A stretch of 64,000 nt of DNA, from NCBI GenBank assembly GCA_032622095.1, contig CP136061.1:86916983-86980982 (forward strand), written 5' to 3'. The translations under genes and the position numbers were made by a program. Source of the DNA: Siphonodentalium dalli. Lineage: Eukaryota > Mollusca > Scaphopoda > Gadilida > Siphonodentaliidae. Below are positions 43,758 to 55,093 of the stretch, in pieces. Under the pieces are notes generated by a model. The model was not told the DNA's origin. It did not search any database and saw only the letters and a program-made list of their open reading frames with translations. How positions within the stretch are numbered: the stretch's first letter is position 1; each line of letters opens with the position of its first letter.

Positions 43758-44169
43758 GAGGGAGGTCAAGTGACCAATTTTGAATGGAGTTTTCCATGCA
43801 AATCTGTGGAGCAAAAGTTACAGAGTTGCACATACTTCTGAGTGTGATTTGATGTGGTTTTGAAAACAATAGGTATTTATTTGGCGGCTCCGCTTGGAAC
43901 TTGTTCCATTAAAATGTTGGTGTATTTATTTTTTAATTTTATATTGATTTTTCAAATGTAGGTCAAGTGATGTAATTCCCGAAAAAAATTCTCAAAAATA
44001 TATTTATTGCAAAATTATATAATATACCAAGCGGACCCGCCAGATACATACCTGTTGTTTCCAATACCACATCAAGTCACACTCATAAGTATGTGCAACT
44101 CTAACTTTTGCTCCGCAGATTTGCATGGAAATTCCCCATTCAAAATTGTTCACTTGACCTCCCTCTTAA
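43754..44169. mobile_element. Family G TTAA-MITE, 416 bp
   Basis: TTAAGAGGGAGGTCAAGTGA at the left and its reverse complement at the right; terminal repeats are about 140 bp each, to TTGGCGGCTCCGCTTGG / CCAAGCGGACCCGCCA. TTAA at both edges. A fragment (GGTCACTTGACCTCCCC) is at about 48455. Confidence 0.85.
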
Positions 44170-44438
44170 ATAGCCTATAATTTTTTTGGGGACAAAAAGG
44201 AAGATTATTATGTGACATTTCTTCGAAATTGTGAAAAATGCCCCAAATTTCTTTTTTTTTAAAAGGTAATTTTTGAAGACATTTTTTACTATTCAGCTGT
44301 ATTATTGTGTATGGGTATATTAAGTATTTAGGATGTTGCAAAACACTTTTTGAACTCGAACAACCTGTCATTTATTGAAAATATTTACCCTAACTGATTA
44401 AATTGTAAGATGTGTCAAACATCTTTTCAACATTTTTA
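44170..44438. other. Unassigned AT-rich stretch
   Basis: Nothing recognised. Confidence 0.4.
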
Positions 44439-46080
44439 GCTCAACTTTACTTTGTAAAGTTTGAGCTATTGCCATGGCTTGGTATCCGTCATCTGTGTGT
44501 GTGTGTGGGGGGGGGGGGGGGGGGGGGTGTGCGTGATTCGTCAACAATTTCCTTTAGCACGGTCTACAGGTCGTACCTTTAGCCGGACCTTTATGAAATT
44601 TGGCATAGCTGTTGACATTGACATGTAGATGGGAACGAGTCATTTTGGGGTCATTCGGAACAAAACATGGCCGCCAGCGGCCATCTTGGATTTCAAAATT
44701 CAATCCATTAGCACGGGCTACAGGTTGTACTGTTCGTCTGATCTTTATCAAATTTGTCATGGATGTTAATATTAACATGTAGATGGGAACGAGTAATTTT
44801 GGGGTAGTTTGGCAAAAAAACATGGCCGCCAGCAGCCATCTTGGATTTTACTCTTTGCATGACTAAATCCTTTGGCAAAGGCTACAGGTCGTACCTTTGG
44901 TCGGATCATTATGAAATGTGCCATGGGTGTTGACATTGACATGTAGTTGGGAACGAGTCATTTTGGGGTCTTTCGGCAAAAAAAAAAAAAATTCAATCCA
45001 TTTGCACGGGCTACAGGCCATACTGTTTGTCTGATCATCACGAAATTTGTCATGGATGTTGACATTGACATGTAGATGGGAACGAGTCATCTTGGGGTCA
45101 TTCGGCTAAAAAACATGGCCGCCAGCAGCCATCTTGAAGTTTACTCTTTGCATGACTAAATCCTTTGGCACAGGCTACAGGTCATACCTTGGATCTGACC
45201 ATCATGAAATTTATCATGGATGTTGACAATGACATGTAGATGGGAACGAGTCATTTTGGGGTCATTCGGCCAAAAAACATGGCCGCCAGCAGCCATCTTG
45301 GATTTTACTCTTTGCATGACTAAATCGTTTGGCACAGGCTCCAGGTCGTACCTTTGGTCGGATCATTATGAAATTTGTTATGACAGTTGACATTGACATG
45401 TAGATTGGAACGAGTCATTTTGGGGTCATTCGTCAAAACAACATGGCCGCCAGCGGCCATCTTGGATTTCAAAATTCAATCCATTAGTACAGACTACAGG
45501 CCAGAGTGTTCGTCTGGTCATCATGAAATATGTCCTTTATGTTAATATTGACATATAGATTGGAACGAGTCATTTTGGGGTCATTCGGCCATAAAAGATG
45601 GCCGCCAGCAGCCTTCTTGGATTTTACTCTTTGCATGAATAAATCCTTTGGCATGGGCTACAGATCGTACCTTTGGTCGGATCATCATGAAATTTGTCAT
45701 GGATGTTAATATTGACATGTAGATGGGAACGAGTCATTTTGGGGTCATTCGGCCATAAAACATGTCCGCTGGCAGCCATCATGGATTTTACTCTTTGCAT
45801 GGCTAAATCCTTTGGCACACACCCTGCAGTCCACTTCCCTCATCCGAGCATCACCAAACTTCATATTAATCTTGATATTGATCTACTAGATGGAAGCTAT
45901 CAAATGTTTTTGATATTTCATTGGAAAACATAGCCGTCAGCAACCATCTTGTATTTTACTTTATATATATCTCTTCATGTTGATAAACTAGTAATACTTA
46001 GACCTTTCAACTTTCCGCATTCCTAATCGCTCCATTGACTGTAACACATGAAATTATTCCCTTTCCAAGTTGAGCTACAG
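44439..46080 (+). repeat. About 160-bp tandem repeat, eight or nine units, in an AGCTCAACTT-bounded element
   Basis: It opens TTTAGCTCAACTTTACTTTG with TGTAAAGTTTGAGCTATTGC, a (TG)n(G)n run (44500-44528) and then units each with GGCTACAGGTCGTACC, GATCATCATGAAATTTG, GACATGTAGATGGGAACG, AGTCATTTTGGGGTCATTCG and AACATGGCCGCCAGC. Unit ends fall near 44680, 44835, 45125, 45290, 45455, 45610, 45775 and 45940. It closes near TTCCAAGTTGAGCTACAGTG. Similar blocks are common in bivalve genomes (recollection). The frames inside are not genes. Confidence 0.85.
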
Positions 46081-46784
46081 TGTCATTGACACTTTCATTC
46101 ATGGTCTTGCCAGCTTGACATTAACATTGTTTAATTATCAAATAACACCGCATGTATTCTGCCGATGGTTTAATATGGCTATTATACCCGGGGGCTCTTA
46201 ACGGTTTGTTGTTAAGCAATACTGAATCTAAATTGAATTGCCAGTTGACAGTAACTGTTGAATGTTGATTCACTAGAGTGGCGAGAGATCATACACCTTC
46301 GCACAAAATTAAGAGAACACAACAGTCGGGTGCTTGTTGTATGCCTTGGAACGACGGGGCAATTGCCATCCGACTCGTTTCGTGATCGTGGTGATCTATT
46401 TGAACAGTTTAAAACTCTTCAGTCATATGTTATTTAACACTTGAATTCAACAGCAGTGTCTGACGTACTCGGAGAAAATGAATAGATGACCCCTTGTTCA
46501 CTTAGAACTGACATTTCTCTGAAATGTAAGTGTCGCAGAAGGAGAATTCACTATTTATAAACTGAAAACAGATAGTTCATCAATATTGAATATGAAAATG
46601 AACATCAATGGCTTCGGCGCTTCCACAGTCCACACGTGCAGTTAATTCATCGGTGTCGCGGACGTACAGGTGGTTGGTGTCGGGCGTACATCTCTAAATT
46701 TCGAAAAAATATTGATCACTGAAAGGGTCATAATGTGATAATGAGTATTCAGAAAAGGTATTTTCCTAAAATTTGGCAGCCCTA
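46081..46784. other. Unassigned stretch
   Basis: No frame or repeat recognised. Confidence 0.4.
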
Positions 46785-47724
46785 TCTACTATATATTTTG
46801 AGACTTCCGTATATATATGAGTGTGTATATTTGTCCTTCATAGACTCGAAAACGGCCGGACCGATTGGGCTCAAACTTCCCATCTAAGGGTAAAAACACA
46901 CGGGAATCGTCGTCGCGGCGTTTTGGAGAAGCTCAGAGAACCCGTTCTCCACTCCCAATCATCAAAATCACCGTCCTCGGCACTTCAAGGGTTAAGGCAG
47001 TCACGCTCTTTATATTGACCAAATTTGGCGTTGTTAACTGAGTAACGCTCTTTATTGCCATCGGCGTTGCTAAACGGTCACCTATGCGTACGAAACTACG
47101 GATGCAAAACGCACCGGAACGGCGGAATGCATTTATCTTGATTAAAAGGGCAGAATTAACTCATTGGAAAACAACAAATGCGTGTCGTGTGATTCTTATG
47201 TCTGTCGTTCCTAGGAACGGGGGGAGATTTTCATCGAATCATACCTCTTTTAGGGATGGGTACCATAATTTCTCTTGATTAAAAAGGCAGAATTAACTCA
47301 TTGAAAAAAAAAATGCGTGTTGTGTGATTCTTATGTCTGTCGTTCTTAGGAAGGGGGGGGGATTTCATCGGCTCACCTTAAAGCATACCTCTTTTAGGAA
47401 CGGGTACCATAATTTCTCTTGATTAAAAAGGCAGAATTAACTCATTGGAAGAAAAAAATGCGTGTTGTGTGATTCTTATGTCTGTCGTTCCTAGGAAGGG
47501 GGGAGATTTTCATCGGGTCAGTTTTTCCGCCCGATGTACCGTAAATCATACCTCTTTTATGGACGGGTACCATCATTTCTCTTGATTAAAAAGGCAGAAT
47601 TAACTCATTGAAAAACAAAAAATGAAATTAAAAAATTTAAAAGGCAGAATTAACTTTGAATAAAAATAATTTTTAAAATGTCATGTTTCTGACCAACCAC
47701 GCCAGTGGCGGGCTAACCTGCTAG
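46785..47724 (+). mobile_element. Helitron-like non-autonomous element, copy 1
   Basis: Starts TCTACTATATATTTTGAGAC after an A and ends in a short hairpin (CGCC-AGT-GGCG) followed ten bases later by CTAG, then T: the 5'-TC, 3' hairpin-CTRR and A|T insertion pattern of Helitrons. After the leader (AGACTCGAAAACGGCC, GGACCGATTGGGCTCAAA) come four degenerate ~150-bp direct repeats with AAAAGGCAGAATTAACTCA and TGTGATTCTTATGTCTGTCG. No Rep/helicase is encoded. Confidence 0.75.
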
Positions 47725-49135
47725 TCTCCTATATATTTTTGAGACTTCCGTATATGTGTGTGTATATTTGTCCTCTATAGACTCGAAAACGGCTGCACCG
47801 ATTGGGCTCAAACTTCCCATCTTAGGGTAAAAACACACGGGAATGGTCGTTTGGAGAATCTTAGAGCACCCGTTCTCCACACTCAGTCACAAAAAGGGCA
47901 CTGCGGGGTTAATAGCGTTGATAGTTAAAGAGCGTTTGTATCCGCAGTGTCGTTGGTAAAGAGCGTATGTGTGTAATGTGATTCTTACGTCTGGGTCTGG
48001 CGTGTGCGTGTAAGACGGTATCCAGACATGAGCGTGTTGTGTGACGTACTGAGGGCTTCCTAGGAACGGGGAGATTTTGTGTATTGCCGTGGCAAAATTA
48101 GACCCCCACGGCAATTTTAATTCACACACGGCATCCCCACGGCAATTTTAATTCACATTCCCAACACCTAGCAGGGACAAATATCTATTTGCCAGCATCA
48201 AGGCGAGTCTTGTGACGTATTATTTCAAATGCTTTCGATCAAACAATATTCTCTGTCGCACTCATATTTCGTCATCTCTACGAATCCACTGCAATCGACC
48301 TATTTTTAGAACGCAACACATGGTACCAAAATTACGTCGCGTTGGTTATGTGGGTGCACGGCGGGATTAATTTAAATATGTCATGTTGGTAACAATATCT
48401 AGCCGAGAATTCCTCAGACCTACAGATGGATGCGACCAGCAAATTTCAAAATTGGTCACTTGACCTCCCCAACTTGACCTCCCCATGAATATCTTCTGGG
48501 AAATTCCAGGGAATGCGTGCCCATTATCGGGCCATTGTGTGTATTTCGAGGTAAATACACGTGGTTGTGAATTACGTCACGCCACCTGGATCCAGGCGGA
48601 AGTTAACCTGACCCTTCCGATGCCGCGTACGTTAGTGATTCTTACGTCTGGGTCTGGGCGTGTGCGTGTAAGACTGTATCCAGACATGAGCGTGTTGTGT
48701 GACGTACTTAGGGCTTCCTAGGAACGGGGGAGATTTTCATCGGGTCAGTTTTTTCCGCCCGAGGTGATCTTCACCTTGAAATGGGTACCCACAAATGATA
48801 TATATGTGTGTGTCCTTTATAGACTCGAACCGATTGAGCTCAAACTTGCTACCTACGGGAAGTGTCGTGGACGGGTTAAATTGTGACCCCGGCGACCTGA
48901 CCTTGACCTTGAAAATGATAAATTCAAGGTCAAATCGGGTCAAATTTAAAAACAAAAAATTAAAAAGGCACAATTAACTCATTGAAAAACACAAAATTAA
49001 ATTAAAAAATTAATTTAAAAAAGCCAGTAAATTAAAAAGGCACAATTAACTCATTGAAAAACACAAAATTAATTAAAAAAAATAAAAATTGTCATGTTTC
49101 TGACGATTGCCGCCAGTGGCGGGCTAACATGCTAG
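47725..49135 (+). mobile_element. Helitron-like element, copy 2, directly abutting copy 1
   Basis: Starts TCTCCTATATATTTTTGAGA exactly where copy 1 ends and finishes CCGCC-AGT-GGCGG, then CTAG|T. A ~90-bp segment (CTGGGTCTGG, GTATCCAGACATGAGCGTG, GGGCTTCCTAGGAACGGG) is present twice (about 47990 and 48640), and a second partial leader lies at about 48800, so it is probably a fusion of two deleted units. Confidence 0.75.
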
Positions 49136-49444
49136 TAACTATGGAATAAAACAATACAAACAATCATGCTGGGACAATTATACGTTCGAAACGTAGCTGC
49201 ATGTATGGGAACAGCCTAATGATCTCTATCGCTATATGGTATCGCCAGAATTGAATGGTCTGTGCTAAAAAAAGAAAAATAAAGTGTCCCATTTAATCAT
49301 CTCATTTCATAATAAAATATTCGAAATAAAATCATTATTAATTGATAGAAGCGTTTCCGGACAGGGGTCTTCAATTCATATTTATCATTTTATACCAACG
49401 CAACTATTTCAAATTTGTTATATAAAGAGATAATCCATTTTTAA
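49136..49444 (-). mobile_element. Family A MITE, truncated
   Basis: It starts in mid-element (AACTATGGAATAAAACAAT) at the Helitron boundary and ends at TTAA 49441-49444. Confidence 0.8.
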
Positions 49445-49827
49445 TTGTGATCGCCATGTGGCATTACTTTTTACCTTATTAGTGGACAGTGGTAATCAAA
49501 TCGTTCGTCGTCGTGAAACTCGAGAATCTTGCAAAATACAAAGAAGCTCTGAGCTATGTCATGATAACAACATAATATTTGAGCCACAGATTACTGCAAA
49601 ACCACACTCGTGTGCTCTGCACGATGCAAACAACATGGTAACTATAATGATAAAAGGTCGCAGACCACATGTCCCCCGACTCGAGTGGTAAACTTCATGA
49701 TTGGAATTGTTAGAAGGATACTATTTGCAACAATGTTATACAGTATATAGATGTTGCAAACCACCGCAAAATTTCTTGGCAACATTTCTTGGACAAAACA
49801 ACCCGATGAACAAACGCATGCAAACGC
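49445..49827. other. Unassigned stretch with a 77-codon frame
   Basis: The plus-strand frame 49458-49691 has no ATG context or motif I recognise. No repeat. Confidence 0.3.
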
Positions 49828-50415
49828 GAAAAAATTATATTTTTGTAATAGCTATATAGATGTTGCAAATCACCAACATGTTAGGAACAATATCCCAGAG
49901 TTTCAAATCTCTACATTTAAAACTGTAGGAGGAGTTGATTACACCATGAAGGTACCCAATCTCATCCAAAAGGCAAAAATGTTCCAAATTTTCTAAGTCG
50001 AAAACCCCCCAAAAAATATGGAAAAAATTATATTTTTGATTAGCTATATAGATGTTGCAAATCACCAACATGTTAGGAACAATATCCCAGAGTTTCAAAT
50101 CTCTACATTTAAAACTGTAGGAGGAGTTGATTACACCATGAAGGTACCCAATCTCATCCAAAAGGCAAAAATGTTCAAAATTGTCTAAGTCGAAAACCCC
50201 CCCAAAAATATGGAAAAAATTATATTTTTGATTAGCTATATAGATGTTGCAAATCACCAACATGTTAGGAACAATATCCCAGAGTTTCAAATCTCTACAT
50301 TTAAAACTGTAGGAGGGGTTGATTACACCATGAAGGTACCCAATCTCGGACGCACGGACGGACGGACGCACGGACGGACGAGGGTCATTTCTATAGTCCT
50401 CCGACGGAAACGTCG
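49828..50415. repeat. 192-bp tandem repeat, about 2.8 units, with GGAC-rich tail
   Basis: GCTATATAGATGTTGCAAAT recurs at 49851, 50043 and 50235; the units are almost identical. The last unit is cut at CCCAATCTC and followed by (GGACGCAC/GGACGGAC)n and a short hairpin, CCGACGGAAACGTCGG. The 192-bp period keeps frames open on both strands, without sign of a gene. Confidence 0.9.
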
Positions 50416-50452
50416 GGGGACAAAAATCAATGTTGACCCCAGAAGACTATGA

Positions 50453-51470
50453 GCTTTGGTGGATGGGTTCCTCGAATCAAATATGTTTTACCTCCCAAAG
50501 CCAAAGAAATAGTAATTATGGAGCGTTAATTCGGATTGTGCATCTTTAAGTTTGATAAACTTTGATACATGTATCTTATTGGACATGTATAAGTAACACA
50601 ACTGTATCAGTAATGTTTACATACATTAATGCCCTAAATAATCGACTCCTTAACCACAGCAGAATCTCAGTGAGAGTTTTCAGATGAATGGCAACAAGCC
50701 ATATTTCCAACTAAATCCTGAAAAATTACCCATAATTCTGCTGTAGTTAAGGAGTTGATTATTTAGGGCATTACTGTAACAATGGTTTTGACATTATTAA
50801 TTTATTATTATCATCGTTATTGGCGAGTTATTAAGAAAACAAAACCAAAGTCAATCTATTTTTTCATGTGGCTGTTAATGGTACCCAGTAGTTGTTTTAC
50901 AGACTTTTTTTGTTTGCATGAACCCACTTCGAAGGCATTTAGTCCCTTCAATAAAATTTAATTTTTTACTCATCTATAAACTTATAAAGCTTGAGGTCTT
51001 AGTTAAAGTTGCATAATCCTAATTTAAGCACCCAAATTACTATTTCTTTGGCTTCGGGTGGGGGGGGGGGGCAAAAATATTTGGTTTGAGTCAAGGAACC
51101 CACCCATCAAAGCTAGGAGTGATCAGATATTGATATTTGAAATTTGTTATTTCCTGAGATGTGCAGAGATGTGTACTTATTGTCAAACCGACAGTCTCGG
51201 ACAAAATTGCAGATGAAGATGGATAACTCTAACATCAAGTGGTAATACGCCAAATTTCGTGATAATAGTAAATATGGCCATATGTTGATAACACACTTTG
51301 GGAAATTTTATACTATAGTTGACAGTGGTTAGCATTATTTTGTAATTTTAACACTGATTTTAATGTAATTAATCGATTCTGATAACTAAAGCATATTTTG
51401 AAGAAATGTTGTTGTTGTAACTTGATGATATGGGGACCGTCTGATTGGATTGAGTACCTTCAACAATGCC
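50453..51470. mobile_element. Family D relatives, two diverged pieces with an inner inverted repeat
   Basis: CCCAAAGCCAAAGAAATAGT at about 50498 and ACTATTTCTTTGGCTTCGGG at about 51038 mirror one another as in the copy at 14364-14841. The right end is GATTGGATTGAGTACCTTCA. An unrelated inverted pair, CTAAATAATCGACTCCTTAA (50634) and TTAAGGAGTTGATTATTTAG (50748), lies between them. Confidence 0.65.
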
Positions 51471-51924
51471 CTAGTTATCTGGAAAACGTTTATACAGATA
51501 TCACTGGTTGGCAAGATAAAGGAAGCTTGGTCCATTTTTGTCATATTACTGAAGCTCTAAGTGATGTCATTGATGGTGTCATAGATTCTTACATGTATAC
51601 ATTGCACATTACACAGTTAGCATCTCCATGCAATATATTATTTTGTACAGTTTGCATTCTTTTATACGAATTTCCAAATTTCCCAGATTCAGAGCTATTC
51701 AATTTATTTCAACTATTTAACTTTTTTAGTTTTAATCACAATTGATTCAAAAACAACAAACACATAAACTTCTCCAAAAAAAAAAATATTATGCACGTAC
51801 AGGTGGTACAATATATATATATGAAAAAGTTAGTTCTGTACATAAATGCAAATAAATTAATCAGTTATAGTTTTTATACCAGTATCAACACATAGAATGA
51901 TATATATTCAAGCAGCAAAACAAT
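51471..51924. other. 3' flank of IDH3B, with an unrecognised frame
   Basis: A frame that begins in the family D end continues to 51745 (…CPSYLENVYTDITGWQDKGS…). I cannot place it. On the minus strand this interval would hold the IDH3B 3' UTR; no AATAAA is obvious. Confidence 0.3.
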
Positions 51925-53094
51925 CTAATTGAGATTATTAATTACAGCATGTGTGAAGTCAGTTGTTGAACTATAACCACCTATGTCCTGTGTTTTTGCT
52001 TTCCCAGATCTTATGACTTTAAAAAGGGAATCTTCTATCATCTTGGCATGGTATTCAAGGTGGAGGTGCCTTAATAAATTACAGCTACTCAACAGCACAC
52101 CTGTCGGATTTGCTATGTTTCTTCCAATAGCCTCAGCAAAAGCATGCCTCGCACCTTGTTCAAATATCGCAACATCTTGGCTGAAACTTTCTCCAGGAAC
52201 CACACCCGCTCCACCAACAAGTCCTGCAGCCAAATTGTCAATAATATTTCCATACAAATTTGGCATTACCATCACATCAAATTGGTGTGGATTGGATACC
52301 AGTTGCATACATGTATTATCCACAATCATTGTTTCAAAGTTGATGTCTGGATATAAAGCTGCAACTTCTTCACAACTTTTTAGAAACATTCCGTCCCCTA
52401 GTTTCATGATGTTAGCTTTGTGTACTGCAGTAACTGTCTTCCTGTCATGTTTCATGGCATAGTCAAAAGCAAATTTTGCAATTCTCTTTGACTTGACCCG
52501 TGTAATTATCTTCAAAGACTCCACAACTCCAGGAACACTTTCATGCTCCAAAGCACTATACTCCCCTTCTGTCTGCTCTCGAATTATAACAATGTCCAAG
52601 TTATTATGACGCAATTTATGCCCAGGTATACTCTTTATCAAAACTACATTTGCAAATAAGTCCAATTCATTTCGAATTTTCATATTCAATGTTTCTAGGA
52701 CACCACCTTTGAAATTTGTTGGAGTTGCAATGATGCCCTTCAAACCAACTCCATTTTTCTTAAAAGAGTCAACTACATCTGAGATTTTTGCACTCTGTCT
52801 TGGGTTTACTTCACTCAGGAAAAATTCCTCAAAATCTACAGGTGCTCCGACAGCTTGGTATACATCTCTGATACTTGCCATCAGTTCTGGTCCCACGCCA
52901 TCTCCTGGAACCAATGTCACAGAATGGCGATGGTGAACTTGATCTGAAGCGTTTGCTGCTTGAAACACGCGATTTCCAGTGTGAAGTTGACGCTTCACGT
53001 TCGCTACGATCTGTGATTTCTTCGGCGAGTTCCATAGCAGCCTTACAACACTGCCACATAGTGTGTATTGTCTAGAAAAGTTTGACAACGCCAT
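51925..53094 (-). CDS. IDH3B: Isocitrate dehydrogenase [NAD] subunit beta, mitochondrial
   Basis: An uninterrupted minus-strand frame of 389 codons from ATG (53092-53094, [13 protein letters not shown]). The frame continues upstream only to a TTG. Human IDH3B is 385 residues. The first ~45 residues are Arg/Ser-rich without acidic residues, a typical mitochondrial targeting peptide. Then come [51 protein letters not shown] and VVPGESFSQ, and a C-terminus …GGYSSTTDF that marks the beta rather than the gamma or alpha subunit. In animals it joins the catalytic alpha subunit in the matrix enzyme that turns isocitrate into 2-oxoglutarate with NAD in the citric-acid cycle. No stops or frame breaks are seen. 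Absence of introns contrasts with vertebrates and suggests a retrocopy or intron loss; no poly-A tract or target duplication is evident. Confidence 0.95.
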   Translation of the reverse strand: MALSNFSRQYTLCGSVVRLLWNSPKKSQIVANVKRQLHTGNRVFQAANASDQVHHRHSVTLVPGDGVGPELMASIRDVYQAVGAPVDFEEFFLSEVNPRQSAKISDVVDSFKKNGVGLKGIIATPTNFKGGVLETLNMKIRNELDLFANVVLIKSIPGHKLRHNNLDIVIIREQTEGEYSALEHESVPGVVESLKIITRVKSKRIAKFAFDYAMKHDRKTVTAVHKANIMKLGDGMFLKSCEEVAALYPDINFETMIVDNTCMQLVSNPHQFDVMVMPNLYGNIIDNLAAGLVGGAGVVPGESFSQDVAIFEQGARHAFAEAIGRNIANPTGVLLSSCNLLRHLHLEYHAKMIEDSLFKVIRSGKAKTQDIGGYSSTTDFTHAVINNLN

Positions 53095-53300
53095 AATTTC
53101 GACCAAAATTCTTTGCTGGTAACCCCCTCTGTCACATTTGAGGGGAAATCCTATTTATGACGTCACCGAGGTCAAGGTCTATGGAAATACGTAACATTGT
53201 CTGCGCAGTCATTTAGATAACGTTATATACCAATTCTCTGTTCATACGAACACCGCGTGAATCTGATATAATACGCTACTATGCGCCGAACGGATAGTTA
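53095..53300 (-). promoter_or_regulatory. IDH3B upstream region: CRE, TATA-like and ERR half-site
   Basis: A perfect CRE TGACGTCA is at 53158-53165 and TCATAAATAG (minus strand) directly next to it. TCAAGGTCT at 53172-53180 matches an estrogen-related-receptor half-site (TCAAGGTCA) with one mismatch. CRE and ERR elements are typical of vertebrate mitochondrial-enzyme promoters (established); their use here is inferred. Confidence 0.5.
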
Positions 53301-53963
53301 TATGTCATGTAGTTATGTAAGATTTGTTGAGGCTCACATACGTGGCTGTAAATAATGATGCCAGCAGCTGCTGTTGTCTATGTAATAAAAAGTCTGGTCT
53401 ATAAGCCTTTTTACTGGTTCGCGATTTTCAAGATGGCCGATGGTTCCATATGGTCCGATTCCTAGCTTTTTATCCAACCCACCGGTAAAAGCCGGTAAAA
53501 GGTCAAAGTTGAGAAGTAGCATCCATTTCGACCATTTGTAAACATTCGACAGCTGAGTGCGAGAATTTTTTATCAACATTTTATGGCTTAATTTCATTTA
53601 TTCTGAGTACAACTACGTGTTTAAGAATTGTTTTGTGGCCATGTCATCTATAGAGTTAGGATCTGGTGACGATGCAGACATTCAGACGCCCTTTTTTGTC
53701 AACGAACTTCCCATAAGTTACTGATAAATAGCGAGTTCTTGCGTTAAATAAATAACTCAAAAACATACGTGATACATCCAATCCATCTACTGTGCGAAAC
53801 CTATGTATCGTATGTATCCAGGGTGAGTGTTTAAATAGTTTTATGAAGTTCTCGCACCTGAGATACGATAACGACCTGTTGCCATTTTATTTTGGGAATT
53901 CCCAGACTGGAGTCATATGCTAAACATAGATGCTACTTGTTAACTTTGACCTCCGGAGACCAA
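53301..53963. other. Divergent intergenic region with a YY1-type motif
   Basis: CAAGATGGCCGATGG at about 53430 is a strong YY1-type core, and ACCGGTAAAAGCCGGT a small inverted repeat near 53482. No repeat family is present, unlike almost all other non-coding DNA of the window, consistent with a shared promoter region. Confidence 0.4.
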
Positions 53964-54140
53964 ATGGCGGATTCGCCGCGAGTAAGTGAAATCACTTATT
54001 ATTTGTGGCTTTGTGATATATACATTTTAATGGAAGCCGTTATCAACACAACGTCATCAAATCATCATCATCATTTATTTCAGGAACGCGTCAAATTACC
54101 CCTAGTGCCCGTTTCAAATGAGTTTTTACGTTTGCATTGA
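53964..54140 (+). CDS. Possible short two-exon gene or first exons of a gene
   Basis: ATG in a strong context (CCAAATGGCGGATTCG, itself a YY1-type core) starts MADSPR, which runs straight into a consensus donor GTAAGTG at 53982. A good acceptor TTTATTTCAG ends at 54083, and the phase-matched next exon gives ERVKLPLVPVSNEFLRLH and a TGA at 54138. The 102-bp interval between is also open, so retention would give 58 codons in total. I do not recognise the peptide. It may be a micropeptide gene, or the 5' end of a gene whose further splicing I cannot see. It is divergent from IDH3B. Confidence 0.35.
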   Translation: MADSPRVSEITYYLWLCDIYILMEAVINTTSSNHHHHLFQERVKLPLVPVSNEFLRLH

Positions 54141-54276
54141 TTCATATTGAAGTGTATTGTATTATGTATGATTGTATGATTGTATGTTCCGCAATTTAGT
54201 TTTCTCTATTATGAAAATTCTTAGTGGGGGAAGTCCTTTTTTTTTCTTTCTTTTTTTAACAAATCGGTAGCGCATA

Positions 54277-54735
54277 TGTGACCCACCATATCAAATCCAG
54301 TCGTAAGTCGGGATTTTTTTACCCTGTGCCAGTGCATTCTCTTATATATGCGAGTCGACCATAGGTCACCTCGCATATATAAGAGAATGCATTGCCCTAA
54401 CAATTTTTTATCATGTTTTTTAAATAAATGTTTCTTACAATTTTTAGGACATAAAATAAAAAACATCCATTTCCCTGCAGGGAGCCCCACACATATATAG
54501 AAGCATATAGCAGAGTGTCGTCTGCTCATGTTTGTCTGGGGCTCTGTATGGGTGAAATTATAACATTGTTAAAGAATACAAGAACAAATTATTAAAATTG
54601 TAAAAAATTGTTAGGCCAATGCATTCTCTTATATATGCGAGGCGACCTATGGTCGACTCGCATATATAAGAGAATGCATTGGCACAGGGTAAAAAAAATC
54701 CCGACTTACGACTGGATTTGATATGACGGGTCACA
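54277..54735. mobile_element. Family B foldback MITE, copy (complete)
   Basis: TGTGACCCACC … GGGTCACA with both nested palindromes intact and AT-rich flanks. Confidence 0.88.
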
Positions 54736-55093
54736 TATATAATTTCGCAATCTCGCTCGTTGTATAATCTTCGTTGAAAAAATATAACTTCAAACTTGGA
54801 AGAAACGAAACCAACGTTCAAAATATCATATATGGGAGGCCATTACATGTCTATTCTTTATTTGTGGAAAAGGGGGATATTTCCGATGAAGCGCTATAAT
54901 ACACTTTGAACATCTAGCACAAATCATTTGTGCGGAAGTGCCAATAATTAGCCTACGTTGAAGCACAAATTTATTCACTTGCGCTGAGGCGCAATTTAAT
55001 TGATGTGGAAATACATCATAATTTACGTTGAATGGTAAGTCATTTCCGCTCAAGCGCAAATAAAAATTAATATGCACTGCATGCTGATTCCAC
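54736..55093. repeat. Stretch with TTGCGCT/AGCGCAA motifs
   Basis: TTGCGCTGAGGCGCAA at about 54978, CGCTCAAGCGCAAAT at about 55048 and partial copies between them; nothing else. Confidence 0.6.

Noticed and set aside
44554-45818. Several minus-strand frames with 'HLHVNVNIHDKF'
   Set aside because: Translations of the ~160-bp tandem repeat.
49835-50371. 178-codon minus-strand frame
   Set aside because: Three tandem 192-bp units translated; no independent evidence of a protein.
53095-53106. Four-residue extension of IDH3B
   Set aside because: It would need a TTG start; the ATG at 53092-53094 is preferred.
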